Shown here in pieces: positions 25,343 through 39,600 of a stretch of DNA of 64,000 bases. The number at the start of each line of letters is the position of its first letter. Position 1 is the stretch's first letter. Source of the stretch: Drosophila persimilis. Taxonomy: Eukaryota; Arthropoda; Insecta; Diptera; Drosophilidae. A program made the translations under genes and the position numbers. The DNA is taken from contig NW_020825365.1 in NCBI RefSeq assembly GCF_003286085.1, positions 744,001 through 808,000 of the forward strand. Direction: 5' to 3'. The notes under the pieces are model-generated. The model ran no database searches and was not told where the DNA came from. It was given only the letters and a program-made list of their open reading frames with translations.

Positions 25343-25486
25343 ATGGCAAGTACCCTGCTGAATAGCATGATGGCAGGAAACGGCCGCGACAGAATGTTCG
25401 GATGTGTCGTGTTAATATTCCCCAATAATTGGGGCATATTCACCCTAAGTCGATATTCAAGTACAGTAATTAAGTACATAATTTAA
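25343..25486 (+). other. Small coding-looking ORF, possible 5' exon remnant (47 codons)
   Basis: ATG at 25343 opens a 47-codon frame. The first 22 codons (starting MASTLLNSMMAGNGRDRMFG) have coding-like codon choice in otherwise AT-rich repeat-filled DNA; the remainder turns AT-rich before the stop at 25484. About 130 bases upstream lies a GGTATATTTAAAT sequence and a cleaner non-repetitive patch (25,130-25,230). It could be a first exon or a gene fragment orphaned by the repeats around it. I do not recognise the protein. Confidence 0.2.
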
Positions 25487-25551
25487 AAGTATGGAATCAG
25501 CCTCATTGTTAAAAACCGGGCCATTCCCGACTCAAAAAAAAAACGACGAAT

Positions 25552-25735
25552 TCCTCGATTTTGATCTTCCGTCGAATATTACTAGCTAGCTAAGACCGTC
25601 AGCTCTGAGCTCTTAGTTTTATCCGATTATTAAATCAATTTCCTACAAGACTGGTTAAATTTAAGTTCCCATGTTTATTGGATTATTTATAAAATAGGCT
25701 TTAGCAAAAACAATTTCCATCAAATTAGTTTTCAT
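25552..25735. repeat. Decayed AT-rich repeat, left flank copy 4, abuts the satellite
   Basis: Starts with GATCTTCCGTCGAATATTAC, as in copy 3, and continues through TTTTATCCGATTATTAAAT, CCTACAAGACTGG and GGCTTTAGCAAAAAC boxes. It ends about 20 bases before the first satellite sequence, so the satellite lies directly beside (or within) a copy of this family. Confidence 0.55.
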
Positions 25736-26765
25736 TCATGGGCTTCATATTAAGATCGGTGAAGGACCAGCACTCCCAGGATCGCGAGGCTACAGACGGT
25801 CGATCGGTGTCTCGCCCAGATCGGCAGCCCTATTGCAGAGATATAGCGTTCAGAAGAAACCAGTATTTCAATTATACGCCAATCTTCCGTAGGCTATATC
25901 TCAGACAATGAGGGCGAGATCGGTGAAGGACCAACTCTCCTAGGATCGAGAGGATCCAGACTGTCGATCGGTGTCTCGCCCAGATCGGCAGCCCTATTGC
26001 AGAGATATAGCGTTCAGAAGAAACCAGTATTTCAATTATATGCCAATCTTCGGTAGGCTATATCTCAGACAATTAGGGCGAGATCGGTGAAGGACCAACT
26101 CTCCTAGGATCGCGAGGATCCAGACTGTCGATCGGTGTCTCGCCCAGATCGGCAGCCCTATTGCGCAGATATAGCGTTCAGAAGAAACCAGTATTTCAAT
26201 TATATGCCAATCTTCGGTAGGCTATATCTCAGACAATTAGGGCGAGATCGGTGAAGGACCAACTCTCCTAGGATCGCGAGGATCCAGACTGTCGATCGGT
26301 GTCTCGCCCAGATCGGCAGCCCTATTGCGCAGATATAGCGTTCAGAAGAAACCAGTATTTCAATTATATGCCAATCTTCGGTAGGCTATATCTCAGACAA
26401 TTAGGGCGAGATCGGTGAAGGACCAACTCTCCTAGGATCCCTAGGATCCAGACTGTCGATCGGTGTCTCGCCCAGATCGGCAGCCCTATTGCAGAGATAT
26501 AGCGTTCAGAAGAAACCAGTATTTCAATTATAAGCCAATCTTCCGTAGGCTATATCTCAGACAATTAGGGCGAGATCGGTGAAGGACCAACTCTCCTAGG
26601 ATCGCGAGGATCCAGACTGTCGATCGGTGTCTCGCCCAGATCGGCAGCCCTATTGCAGAGATATAGCGTTCAGAAGAAACCAGTATTTCAATTATACGCC
26701 AATCTTCCGTAGGCTATATCTCAGACAATTAGGGCCAGATCGGTGAAGGGACAACTCTCCCAGGA

Positions 26766-28000
26766 TTGCGAGGATCCAGACTGTCGATCGGTGTCAAAAT
26801 CTCGATTTCGAAAATGAGGCCGATTTTCGCAAAATTTAATGATGTAACCATCATGATTTTGTGCGAAAATCGTGAAAAAATGGATGTCCTTCATTCCGAT
26901 TTCAGTAGATTGGCAGGATTCTCCCGATCACGGAAATACATGCCTCGCCCAGATCGGCCGCCCTATTGCAGAGATATAGCGTGCAGAAGAAACCAGTATT
27001 TCAATTATACGGCAATCTTCGGTAGGCTATATATCAGACAATTAGAGCCAGATCGGTGAAGGGACAACTCTCCTAGGATTGCGAGGATCCAGACTGTCGA
27101 TCGGTGTCTCGCCCAGATCGGCAGCCCTATTGCAGAGATATAGCGTTCAGAAGAAACCAGTATTTCAATTATACGCCAATCTTCCGTAGGCTATATCTCA
27201 GACAATTAGGGCGAGATCGGTGAAGGACCAACTCTCCTAGGATCGCGAGGATCCAGACTGTCGATCGGTGTCTCGCCCAGATCGGCAGCCCTATTGCAGA
27301 GCTATAGCGTTCAGAAGAAACCAGTATTTCAATTATATGCCAATCTTCGGTAGGCTATATCTCAGACAATTAGGGCGAGATCGGTGAAGGACCAACTCTC
27401 ATAGGATCGCGAGGATCCAGACTGTCGATCGGAGTAAAAATCTCGACTTCGAAAATGAGGCCGATTTTCGCAAAATTTAATGATGTAACCATCATGATTT
27501 TGTACGAAAATCGTGAAAAAATGGATGTCCTTCATTCCGATTTCAGTCGATTGGCAGGATTCTCCCGATCACGGAAAGACATGCCTCGCCCAGATCGGCC
27601 GCCCTATTGCAGAGATATATCGTGCAGAAGAAACCAGTATTTCAATTATACGGCAATCTTCGGTAGGCTATATATCATACAACTAGAGCCAGATCGGTGA
27701 AGGGACAACTCTCCCAGGATCGCGAGTATCCAGACTGTCGATCGGTGTAAAAATCTCGACTTCGAAAATGAGGCCGATTTTCGCAAAATTTAATGATGTA
27801 ACCATCATGATTTTGTACGAAAATCGTGAAAAAATGGATGTCCTTCATTCCGATTTCAGTCGATTGGCAGGATTCTCCCGATCACGGAAAGACATGCCTC
27901 GCCAAGATCGGCCGCCCTATTGCAGAGATATATCGTGCAGAAGAAACCAGTATTTAAATTATACGGCAATCTTCGGTAGGCTATATCTCAGACAATTAGG
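26766..28000. repeat. Satellite block A, copy 1 (partner 5,612 bp downstream)
   Basis: The succession long-short-short-long-long, including a GAGCTATAGCG variant, a CGGAAATACATGCC variant and GATCGGAGTAAAAATC variants, recurs 5,612 bp away at 32378-33612. The spacing equals 8 long plus 19 short units minus an 8-bp deletion seen at 31620, so the block was copied as a unit. Confidence 0.75.
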
Positions 28001-31000
28001 GCGAGATCGGTGAAGGACCAACTCTCCTAGGATCGCGAGGATCCAGACTGTCGATCAGTGTCTCGCCCAGATCGGCCGCCCTATTGCAGAGATATAGCGT
28101 TCAGAAGAAACCAGTATTTCAATTATATGCCAATCTTCGGTAGGCTATATCTCAGACAATTAGGGCGAGATCGGTGAAGGACCAACTCTCCTAGGATCGC
28201 GAGGATCCAGACTGTCGATCGGTGTCTCGCCCAGATCGGCAGCCCTATTGCAGAGATATAGCGTTCAGAAGAAACCAGTATTTCAATTATACGCCAATCT
28301 TCCGTAGGCTATATCTCAGACAATTAGGGCCAGATCGGTGAAGGGACAACTCTCCCAGGATTGCGAGGATCCAGACTGTCGATCGGTGTCTCGCCCAGAT
28401 CGGCAGCCCTATTGCAGAGATATAGCGTTCAGAAGAAACCAGTATTTCAATTATACGCCAATCTTCCGTAGGCTATATCTCAGACAATTAGGGCGAGATC
28501 GGTGAAGGACCAACTCTCCTAGGATCGCGAGGATCCAGACTGTCGATCGGTGTCTCGCCCAGATCGGCAGCCCTATTGCAGAGCTATAGCGTTCAGAAGA
28601 AACCAGTATTTCAATTATATGCCAATCTTCGGTAGGCTATATCTCAGACAATTAGGGCGAGATCGGTGAAGGACCAACTCTCATAGGATCGCGAGGATCC
28701 AGACTGTCGATCGGAGTAAAAATCTCGACTTCGAAAATGAGGCCGATTTTCGCAAAATTTAATGATGTAACCATCATGATTTTGTACGAAAATCGTGAAA
28801 AAATGGATGTCCTTCATTCCGATTTCAGTCGATTGGCAGGATTCTCCCGATCACGGAAAGACATGCCTCGCCCAGATCGGCCGCCCTATTGCAGAGATAT
28901 ATCGTGCAGAAGAAACCAGTATTTCAATTATACGCCAATCTTCCGTAGGCTATATCTCAGACAATTAGGGCCAGATCGGTGAAAGGACAACTCTCCCAGG
29001 ATTGCGAGGATCCAGACTGTCGATCGGTGTCAAAATCTCGATTTCGAAAATGAGGCCGATTTTCGCAAAATTTAATGATGTAACCATCATGATTTTGTGC
29101 GAAAATCGTGAAAAAATGGATGTCCTTGATTCCGATTTCAGTCGATTGGCAGGATTCTCCCGATCACGGAAAGACATGCCTCGCCCAGATCGGCCGCCCT
29201 ATTGCAGAGATATATCGTGCAGAAGAAACCAGTATTTAAATTATACGGCAATCTTCGGTAGGCTATATCTCAGACAATTAGAGCCAGATCGGTGAAGGGC
29301 CAACTCTCCTAGGATCGCGAGGATCCAGACTGTCGATCGGTGTCTCGCCCAGATCGGCAGCCCTATTGCAGAGATATAGCGTGCAGAAGAAACCAGTATT
29401 TAAATTATACGGCAATCTTCCGTAGGCTATATCTCAGACAATTAGAGCCAGATCGGTGAAGGGCCAACTCTCCTAGGATCGCGAGGATCCAGACTGTCGA
29501 TCGGTGTCTCGCCCAGATCGGCAGCCCTATTGCAGAGATATAGCGTGCAGAAGAAACCAGTATTTAAATTATACGGCAATCTTCGGTAGGCTATATCTCA
29601 GACAATTAGGGCGAGATCGGTGAAGGACCAACTCTCCTAGGATCGCGAGGATCCAGACTGTCGATCAGTGTCTCGCCCAGATCGGCAGCCCTATTGCAGA
29701 GATATAGCGTGCAGAAGAAACCAGTATTTAAATTATACGGCAATCTTCGGTAGGCTATATCTCAGACAATTAGGGCGAGATCGGTGAAGGACCAACTCTC
29801 CTAGGATCGCGAGGATCCAGACTGTCGATCAGTGTCTCGCCCAGATCGGCCGCCCTATTGCAGAGATATAGCGTGCAGAAGAAACCAGTATTTAAATTAT
29901 ACGGCAATCTTCGGTAGGCTATATCTCAGACAATTAGGGCGAGATCGGTGAAGGACCAACTCTCCTAGGATCGCGAGGATCCAGACTGTCGATCGGTGTC
30001 TCGCCCAGATCGGCAGCCCTATTGCAGAGATATAGCGTGCAGAAGAAACCAGTATTTAAATTATACGGCAATCTTCGGTAGGCTATATCTCAGACAATTA
30101 GGGCGAGATCGGTGAAGGACCAACTCTCCTAGGATCGCGAGGATCCAGACTGTCGATCAGTGTCTCGCCCAGATCGGCCGCCCTATTGCAGAGATATAGC
30201 GTTCAGAAGAAACCAGTATTTCAATTATATGCCAATCTTCGGTAGGCTATATCTCAGACAATTAGGGCGAGATCGGTGAAGGACCAACTCTCCTAGGATC
30301 GCGAGGATCCAGACTGTCGATCGGTGTCTCGCCCAGATCGGCAGCCCTATTGCAGAGATATAGCGTTCAGAAGAAACCAGTATTTCAATTATACGCCAAT
30401 CTTCCGTAGGCTATATCTCAGACAATTAGGGCCAGATCGGTGAAGGGACAACTCTCCCAGGATTGCGAGGATCCAGACTGTCGATCGGTGTCAAAATCTC
30501 GATTTCGAAAATGAGGCCGATTTTCGGAAAATTTAATGATGTAACCATCATGATTTTGTGCGAAAATCGTGAAAAAATGGATGTCCTTGATTCCGATTTC
30601 AGTCGATTGGCAGGATTCTCCCGATCACGGAAAGACATGCCTCGCCCAGATCGGCCGCCCTATTGCAGAGATATAGCGTGCAGAAGAAACCAGTATTTCA
30701 ATTATACGCCAATCTTCGGTAGGCTATATCTCAGACAATTAGAGCCAGATCGGTGAAGGACCAACTCTCCTAGGATCGCGAGGATCCAGACTGTCGATCG
30801 GTGTCTCGCCCAGATCGGCAGCCCTATTGCAGAGCTATAGCGTTCAGAAGAAACCAGTATTTCAATTATATGCCAATCTTCGGTAGGCTATATCTCAGAC
30901 AATTAGGGCGAGATCGGTGAAGGACCAACTCTCCTAGGATCGCGAGGATCCAGACTGTCGATCGGTGTCTCGCCCAGATCGGCAGCCCTATTGCAGAGAT

Positions 31001-32377
31001 ATAGCGTTCAGAAGAAACCAGTATTTCAATTATATGCCAATCTTCGGTAGGCTATATCTCAGACAATTAGGGCGAGATCGGTGAAGGACCAACTCTCCTA
31101 GGATCGAGAGGATCCAGACTGTCGATCGATGTCAAAATCTCGATTTCGAAAATGAGGCCGATTTTCGCAAAATTTAATGATGTAACCATCATGATTTTGT
31201 GCGAAAATCTTGAAAAAATGGATGTCCTTCATTCCGATTTCAGTCGATTGGCAGGATTCTCCCGATCACGGAAAGACATGCCTCGCCCAGATCGGCCGCC
31301 CTATTGCAGAGATATAGCGTGCAGAAGAAACCAGTATTTCAATTATACGCCAATCTTCGGTAGGCTATATCTCAGACAATTAGAGCCAGATCGGTGAAGG
31401 ACCAACTCTCCTAGGATCGCGAGGATCCAGACTGTCGATCGGTGTCTCGCCCAGATCGGCAGCCCTATTGCAGAGATATATCGTGCAGAAGAAACCAGTA
31501 TTTAAATTATACGCCAATCTTCGGTAGGCTATATCTCAGACAATTAGAGCCAGATCGGTGAAGGAACAACTCTCCCAGGATTGCGAGGATCCAGACTGTC
31601 GATCGGTGTCAAAATCTCGATTGAGGCCGATTTTCGCAAAATTTAATGATGTAACCATCATGATTTTGTACGAAAATCGTGAAAAAATGGATGTCCTTCA
31701 TTCCGATTTCAGTCGATTGGCAGGATTCTCCCGATCACGGAAAGACATGCCTCGCCCAGATCGGCCGCCCTATTGCAGAGATATAGCGTTCAGAAGAAAC
31801 CAGTATTTCAATTATACGGCAATCTTCGGTACGCTATATATCAGACAATTAGGGCGAGATCGGTGAAGGACCAACTCTCATAGGATCGCGAGGATCCAGA
31901 CTGTCGATCGGTGTCTCGCCCAGATCGGCCGCCCTATTGCAGAGATATAGCATTCAGAAGAAACCAGTATTTCAATTATACGGCAATCTTCGGTACGCTA
32001 TATATCAGACAATTAGGGCGAGATCGGTGAAGGACCAACTCTCATAGGATCGCGAGGATCCAGACTGTCGATCGGTGTCTCGCCCAGATCGGCAGCCCTA
32101 TTGCAGAGATATAGCGTTCAGAAGAAACCAGTATTTCAATTATATGCCAATCTTCGGTAGGCTTTATCTCAGACAATTAGGGCGATATCGGTGAAGGACC
32201 AACTCTCCTAGGATCGCGAGGATCCAGACTGTCGATCGGTGTCTCGCCCAGATCGGCAGCCCTATTGCAGAGATATAGCGTTCAGAAGAAACCAGTATTT
32301 CAATTATACGCCAATCTTCCGTAGGCTATATCTCAGACAATTAGGGCCAGATCGGTGAAGGGACAACTCTCCCAGGA

Positions 32378-33612
32378 TTGCGAGGATCCAGACTGTCGAT
32401 CGGTGTCAAAATCTCGATTTCGAAAATGAGGCCGATTTTCGCAAAATTTAATGATGTAACCATCATGATTTTGTGCGAAAATCGTGAAAAAATGGATGTC
32501 CTTCATTCCGATTTCAGTAGATTGGCAGGATTCTCCCGATCACGGAAATACATGCCTCGCCCAGATCGGCCGCCCTATTGCAGAGATATAGGGTGCAGAA
32601 GAAACCAGTATTTCAATTATACGGCAATCTTCGGTAGGCTATATATCAGACAATTAGAGCCATATCGGTGAAGGGACAACTCTCCTAGGATTGCGAGGAT
32701 CCAGACTGTCGATCGGTGTCTCGCCCAGATCGGCAGCCCTATTGCAGAGATATAGCGTTCAGAAGAAACCAGTATTTCAATTATACGCCAATCTTCCGTA
32801 GGCTATATCTCAGACAATTAGGGCGAGATCGGTGAAGGACCAACTCTCCTAGGATCGCGAGGATCCAGACTGTCGATCGGTGTCTCGCCCAGATCGGCAG
32901 CCCTATTGCAGAGCTATAGCGTTCAGAAGAAACCAGTATTTCAATTATATGCCAATCTTCGGTAGGCTATATCTCAGACAATTAGGGCGAGATCGGTGAA
33001 GGACCAACTCTCATAGGATCGCGAGGATCCAGACTGTCGATCGGAGTAAAAATCTCGACTTCGAAAATGAGGCCGATTTTCGCAAAATTTAATGATGTAA
33101 CCATCATGATTTTGTACGAAAATCGTGAAAAAATGGATGTCCTTCATTCCGATTTCAGTCGATTGGCAGGATTCTCCCGATCACGGAAAGACATGCCCCG
33201 CCCAGATCGGCCGCCCTATTGCAGAGATATATCGTGCAGAAGAAACCAGTATTTCAATTATACGGCAATCTTCGGTAGGCTATATATCAGACAATTAGAG
33301 CCAGATCGGTGAAGGGACAACTCTCCCAGGATCGCGAGGATCCAGACTGTCGATCGGTGTAAAAATCTCGACTTCGAAAATGAGGCCGATTTTCGCAAAA
33401 TTTAATGATGTAACCATCATGATTTTGTACGAAAATCGTGAAAAAATGGATGTCCTTCATTCCGATTTCAGTCGATTGGCAGGATTCTCCCGATCACGGA
33501 AAGACATGCCTCGCCCAGATCGGCCGCCCTATTGCAGAGATATATCGTGCAGAAGAAACCAGTATTTAAATTATATGCATATCTTCGGTAGGCTATATCT
33601 CAGACAATTAGG
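32378..33612. repeat. Satellite block A, copy 2
   Basis: Carries the same order of long and short units and the same private variants as 26766-28000, with a few later differences: CATATCGG at about 32661, and GCATATC for GCAATC near 33578. Confidence 0.75.
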
Positions 33613-36600
33613 GCGAGATCGGTGAAGGACCAACTCTCCTAGGATCGGTGTCGATCGGTGTCTCGCCCAGATCGGCAGCCCTATTGCGCAGATATAGCGT
33701 TCAGAAGAAACCAGTATTTCAATTATATGCCAATCTTCGGTAGGCTATATCTCAGACAATTAGGGCGAGATCGGTGAAGGACCAACTCTCCTAGGATCGC
33801 GAGGATCCAGACTGTCGATCAGTGTCTCGCCCAGATCGGCCGCCCTATTGCAGAGATATAGCGTTCAGAAGAAACCAGTATTTCAATTATATGCCAATCT
33901 TCGGTAGGCTATATCTCAGACAATTAGGGCGAGATCGGTGAAGGACCAACTCTCCTAGGATCGGTGTCGATCGGTGTCTCGCCCAGATCGGCAGCCCTAT
34001 TGCGCAGATATAGCGTTCAGAAGAAACCAGTATTTCAATTATATGCCAATCTTCGGTAGGCTATATCTCAGACAATTAGGGCGAGATCGGTGAAGGACCA
34101 ACTCTCGTAGGATCGCGAGGATCCAGACTGTCGATCGGTGTCTCGCCCAGATCGGCAGCCCTATTGCAGAGATATAGCGTTCAGAAGAAACCAGTATTTC
34201 AATTATATGCCAATCTTCGGTAGGCTATATCTCAGACAATTAGGGCGAGATCGGTGAAGGACCAACTCTCGTAGGATCGCGAGGATCCAGACTGTCGATC
34301 GGTGTCTCGCCCAGATCGGCAGCCCTATTGCAGAGATATAGCGTTCAGAAGAAACCAGTATTTCAATTATACGCCAATCTTCCGTAGGCTATATCTCAGA
34401 CAATTAGGGCCAGATCGGTGAAGGGACAACTCTCCCAGGATTGCGAGGATCCAGACTGTCGATCTGTCTCAAAATCTCGATTTCGAAAATGAGGCCGATT
34501 TTCGGAAAATTTAATGATGTAACCATCATGATTTTGTGCGAAAATCGTGAAAAAATGGATGTCCTTCATTCCGATTTCAGTCGATTGGCAGGATTCTCCC
34601 GATCACGGAAAGACATGCCTCGCCCAGATCGGCCGCCCTATTGCAGAGATATAGCGTGCAGAAGAAACCAGTATTTCAATTATACGGCAATCTTCGGTAG
34701 GCTATATATCAGACAATTAGAGCCAGATCGGTGAAGGGAAAACTCTCCTAGGATTGCGAGGATCCAGACTGTCGATCGGTGTCTCGCCCAGATCGGCAGC
34801 CCTATTGCAGAGATATAGCATTCAGAAGAAACCAGTATTTCAATTATACGCCAATCTTCCGTAGGCTATATCTCAGACAATTAGGGCGAGATCGGTGAAG
34901 GACCAACTCTCCTAGGATCGCGAGGATCCAGACTGTCGATCGGTGTCTCGCCCAGATCGGCAGCCCTATTGCAGAGCTATAGCGTTCAGAAGAAACCAGT
35001 ATTTCAATTATATGCCAATCTTCGGTAGGCTATATCTCAGACAATTAGGGCGAGATCGGTGAAGGACCAACTCTCATAGAATCGCGAGGATCCAGACTGT
35101 CGATCGGTGTCTCGCCCAGATCGGCAGCCCTATTGCAGAGATATAGCGTTCAGAAGAAACCAGTATTTCAATTATATGCCAATCTTCGGTAGGCTATATC
35201 TCAGACAATTAGGGCGAGATCGGTGAAGGACCAACTCTCCTAGGATCGAGAGGATCCAGACTGTCGATCGATGTCAAAATCTCGATTTCGAAAATGAGGC
35301 CGATTTTCGCAAAATTTAATGATGTAACCATCATGATTTTGTGCGAAAATCGTGAAAAAATGGATGTCCTTCATTCCGATTTCAGTCGATTGGCAGGATT
35401 CTCCCGATCACGGAAAGACATGCCTCGCCCAGATCGGCCGCCCTATTGCAGAGATATAGCGTGCAGAAGAAACCAGTATTTCAATTATACGCCAATCTTC
35501 GGTAGGCTATATCTCAGACAATTAGAGCCAGATCGGTGAAGGACCAACTCTCCTAGGATCGCGAGGATCCAGACTGTCGATCGGTGTCTCGCCCAGATCG
35601 GCAGCCCTATTGCAGAGATATAGCGTGCAGAAGAAACCAGTATTTCAATTATACGCCAATCTTCGGTAGGCTATATCTCAGACAATTAGAGCCAGATCGG
35701 TGAAGGACCAACTCTCCTAGGATCGCGAGGATCCAGACTGTCGATCGGTGTCTCGCCCAGATCGGCAGCCCTATTGCAGAGCTATAGCGTTCAGAAGAAA
35801 CCAGTATTTCAATTATATGCCAATCTTCGGTAGGCTATATCTCAGACAATTAGGGCGAGATCGGTGAAGGACCAACTCTCCTAGGATCGCGAGGATCCAG
35901 ACTGTCGATCGGTGTCTCGCCCAGATCGGCAGCCCTATTGCAGAGATATAGCGTTCAGAAGAAACCAGTATTTCAATTATACGCCAATCTTCCGTAGGCT
36001 ATATCTCAGACAATTAGGGCGAGATCGGTGAAGGACCAACTCTCCTAGGATCGAGAGGATCCAGACTGTCGATCGGTGTCAAAATCTCGATTTCGAAAAT
36101 GAGGCCGATTTTCGCAAAATTTAATGATGTAACCATCATGATTTTGTGCGAAAATCGTGAAAAAATGGATGTCCTTCATTCCGATTTCAGTCGATTGGCA
36201 GGATTCTCCCGATCACGGAAAGACATGCCTCGCCCAGATCGGCCGCCCTATTGCAGAGATATAGCGTGCAGAAGAAACCAGTATTTCAATTATATGCCAA
36301 TCTTCGGTAGGCTATATCTCAGACAATTAGGGCGAGATCGGTGAAGGACCAGCTCTCCTAGGATCGCGAGGATCCAGACTGTCGATCGGTGTCTCGCCCA
36401 GATCGGCAGCCCTATTGCAGAGATATAGCGTTCAGAAGAAACCAGTATTTCAATTATATGCCAATCTTCGGTAGGCTATATCTCAGACAATTAGGGCGAG
36501 ATCGGTGAAGGACCAACTCTCCTAGGATCGAGAGGATCCAGACTGTCGATCGGTGTCTCGCCCAGATCGGCAGCCCTATTGCAGAGATATAGCGTTCAGA

Positions 36601-39600
36601 AGAAACCAGTATTTCAATTATATGCCAATCTTCGGTAGGCTATATCTCAGACAATTAGGGGATATGCCTCGCCCAGATCGGCCGCCCTATTGCAGAGATA
36701 TAGCGTGCAGAAGAAACCAGTATTTCAATTATACGCCAATCTTCGGTAGGCTATATCTCAGACAATTAGAGCCAGATCGGTGAAGGACCAACTCTCCTAG
36801 GATCGCGAGGATCCAGACTGTCGATCGGTGTCTCGCCCAGATCGGCAGCCCTATTGCAGAGATATATCGTGCAGAAGAAACCAGTATTTAAATTATACGC
36901 CAATCTTCGGTAGGCTATATCTCAGACAATTAGAGCCAGATCGGTGAAGGGACAACTCTCCCAGGATTGCGAGGATCCAGACTGTCGATCGGTGTCAAAA
37001 TCTCGATTTCGAAAATGAGGCCGATTTTCGCAAAATTTAATGATGTAACCATCATGATTTTGTACGAAAATCGTGAAAAAATGGATGTCCTTCATTCCGA
37101 TTTCAGTCGATTGGCAGGATTCTCCCGATCACGGAAAGACATGCCTCGCCCAGATCGGCCGCCCTATTGCAGAGATATAGCGTTCAGAAGAAACCAGTAT
37201 TTCAATTATACGGCAATCTTCGGTACGCTATATATCAGACAATTAGAGCCAGATCGGTGAAGGGACAACTCTCCCAGGATCGCGAGGATCCAGACTGTCG
37301 ATCGGTGTCTCGCCCAGATCGGCAGCCCTATTGCAGAGATATAGCGTTCAGAAGAAACCAGTATTTCAATTATACGCCAATCTTCCGTAGGCTATATCTC
37401 AGACAATTAGGGCGAGATCGGTTAAGGACCAACTCTCCTAGGATCGAGAGGATCCAGACTGTCGATCGGTGTCAAAATCTCGATTTCGAAAATGAGGCCG
37501 ATTTTCGCAAAATTTAATGATGTAACCATCATGATTTTGTACGAAAATCGTGAAAAAATGGATGTCCTTCATTCCGATTTCAGTCGATTGGCAGGATTCT
37601 CCCGATCACGGAAAGACATGCCTCGCCCAGATCGGCCGCCCTATTGCAGAGATATAGCGTTCAGAAGAAACCAGTATTTCAATTATACGGCAATCTTCGG
37701 TACGCTATATATCAGACAATTAGAGCCAGATCGGTGAAGGGACAACTCTCCCAGGATCGCGAGGATCCAGACTGTCGATCGGTGTCTCGCCCAGATCGGC
37801 AGCCCTATTGCAGAGATATAGCGTTCAGAAGAAACCAGTATTTCAATTATACGCCAATCTTCCGTAGGCTATATCTCAGACAATTAGGGCGAGATCGGTG
37901 AAGGACCAACTCTCATAGGATCGCGAGGATCCAGACTGTCGATCGGTGTCTCGCCCAGATCGGCAGCCCTATTGCAGAGATATAGCGTTCAGAAGAAACC
38001 AGTATTTCAATTATACGCCAATCTTCCGTAGGCTATATCTCAGACAATTAGGGCGAGATCGGTTAAGGACCAACTCTCCTAGGATCGAGAGGATCCAGAC
38101 TGTCGATCGGTGTCAAAATCTCGATTTCGAAAATGAGGCCGATTTTCGCAAAATTTAATGATGTAACCATCATGATTTTGTGCGAAAATCGTGAAAAAAT
38201 GGATGTCCTTCATTCCGATTTCAGTCGATTGGCAGGATTCTCCCGATCACGGAAAGACATGTCTCGCCCAGATCGGCAGCCCTATTGCGCAGATATAGCG
38301 TTCAGAAGAAACCAGTATTTCAATTATATGCCAATCTTCGGTAGGCTATATCTCAGACAATTAGGGCGAGATCGGTGAAGGACCAACTCTCCTAGGATCG
38401 CGAGGATCCAGACTGTCAATCGGTGTCTCGCCCAGATCGGCAGCCCTATTGCAGAGATATAGCGTTCAGAAGAAACCAGTATTTCAATTATATGCCAATC
38501 TTCGGTAGGCTATATCTCAGACAATTAGGGCGAGATCGGTGAAGGACCAACTCTCCTAGGATCGCGAGGATCCAGACTGTCGATCGGTGTCTCGCCCAGA
38601 TCGGCAGCCCTATTGCGCAGATATAGCGTTCAGAAGAAACCAGTATTTCAATTATATGCCAATCTTCGGTACGCTATATCTCAGACAATTAGGGCGAGAT
38701 CGGTGAAGGACCAACTCTCCTAGGATCGCGAGGATCCAGACTGTCGATCGGTGTCTCGCCCAGATCGGCAGCCCTATTGCAGAGATATAGCGTTCAGAAG
38801 AAACCAGTATTTCAATTATACGCCAATCTTCCGTAGGCTATATCTCAGACAATTAGGGCGAGATCGGTGAAGGACCAACTCTCCTAGGATCGCGAGGATC
38901 CAGACTGTCGATCGGTGTCTCGCCCAGATCGGCAGCCCTATTGCAGAGCTATAGCGTTCAGAAGAAACCAGTATTTCAATTATATGCCAATCTTCGGTAG
39001 GCTATATCTCAGACAATTAGGGCGAGATCGGTGAAGGACCAACTCTCATAGGATCGCGAGGATCCAGACTGTCGATCGGAGTAAAAATCTCGACTTCGAA
39101 AATGAGGCCGATTTTCGCAAAATTTAATGATGTAACCATCATGATTTTGTACGAAAATCGTGAAAAAATGGATGTCCTTCATTCCGATTTCAGTCGATTG
39201 GCAGGATTCTCCCGATCACGGAAAGACATGCCTCGCCCAGATCGGCCGCCCTATTGCAGAGATATATCGTGCAGAAGAAACCAGTATTTAAATTATACGG
39301 CAATCTTCGGTAGGCTATATCTCAGACAATTAGGGCGAGATCGGTGAAGGACCAACTCTCCTAGGATCGCGAGGATCCAGACTGTCGATCGGTGTCTCGC
39401 CCAGATCGGCCGCCCTATTGCAGAGATATAGCGTTCAGAAGAAACCAGTATTTCAATTATACGCCAATCTTCGGTAGGCTATATCTCAGACAATTAGAGC
39501 CAGATCGGTGAAGGGACAACTCTCCCAGGATCGCGAGGATCCAGACTGTCGATCGGTGTCTCGCCCAGATCGGCAGCCCTATTGCAGAGATATAGCGTTC

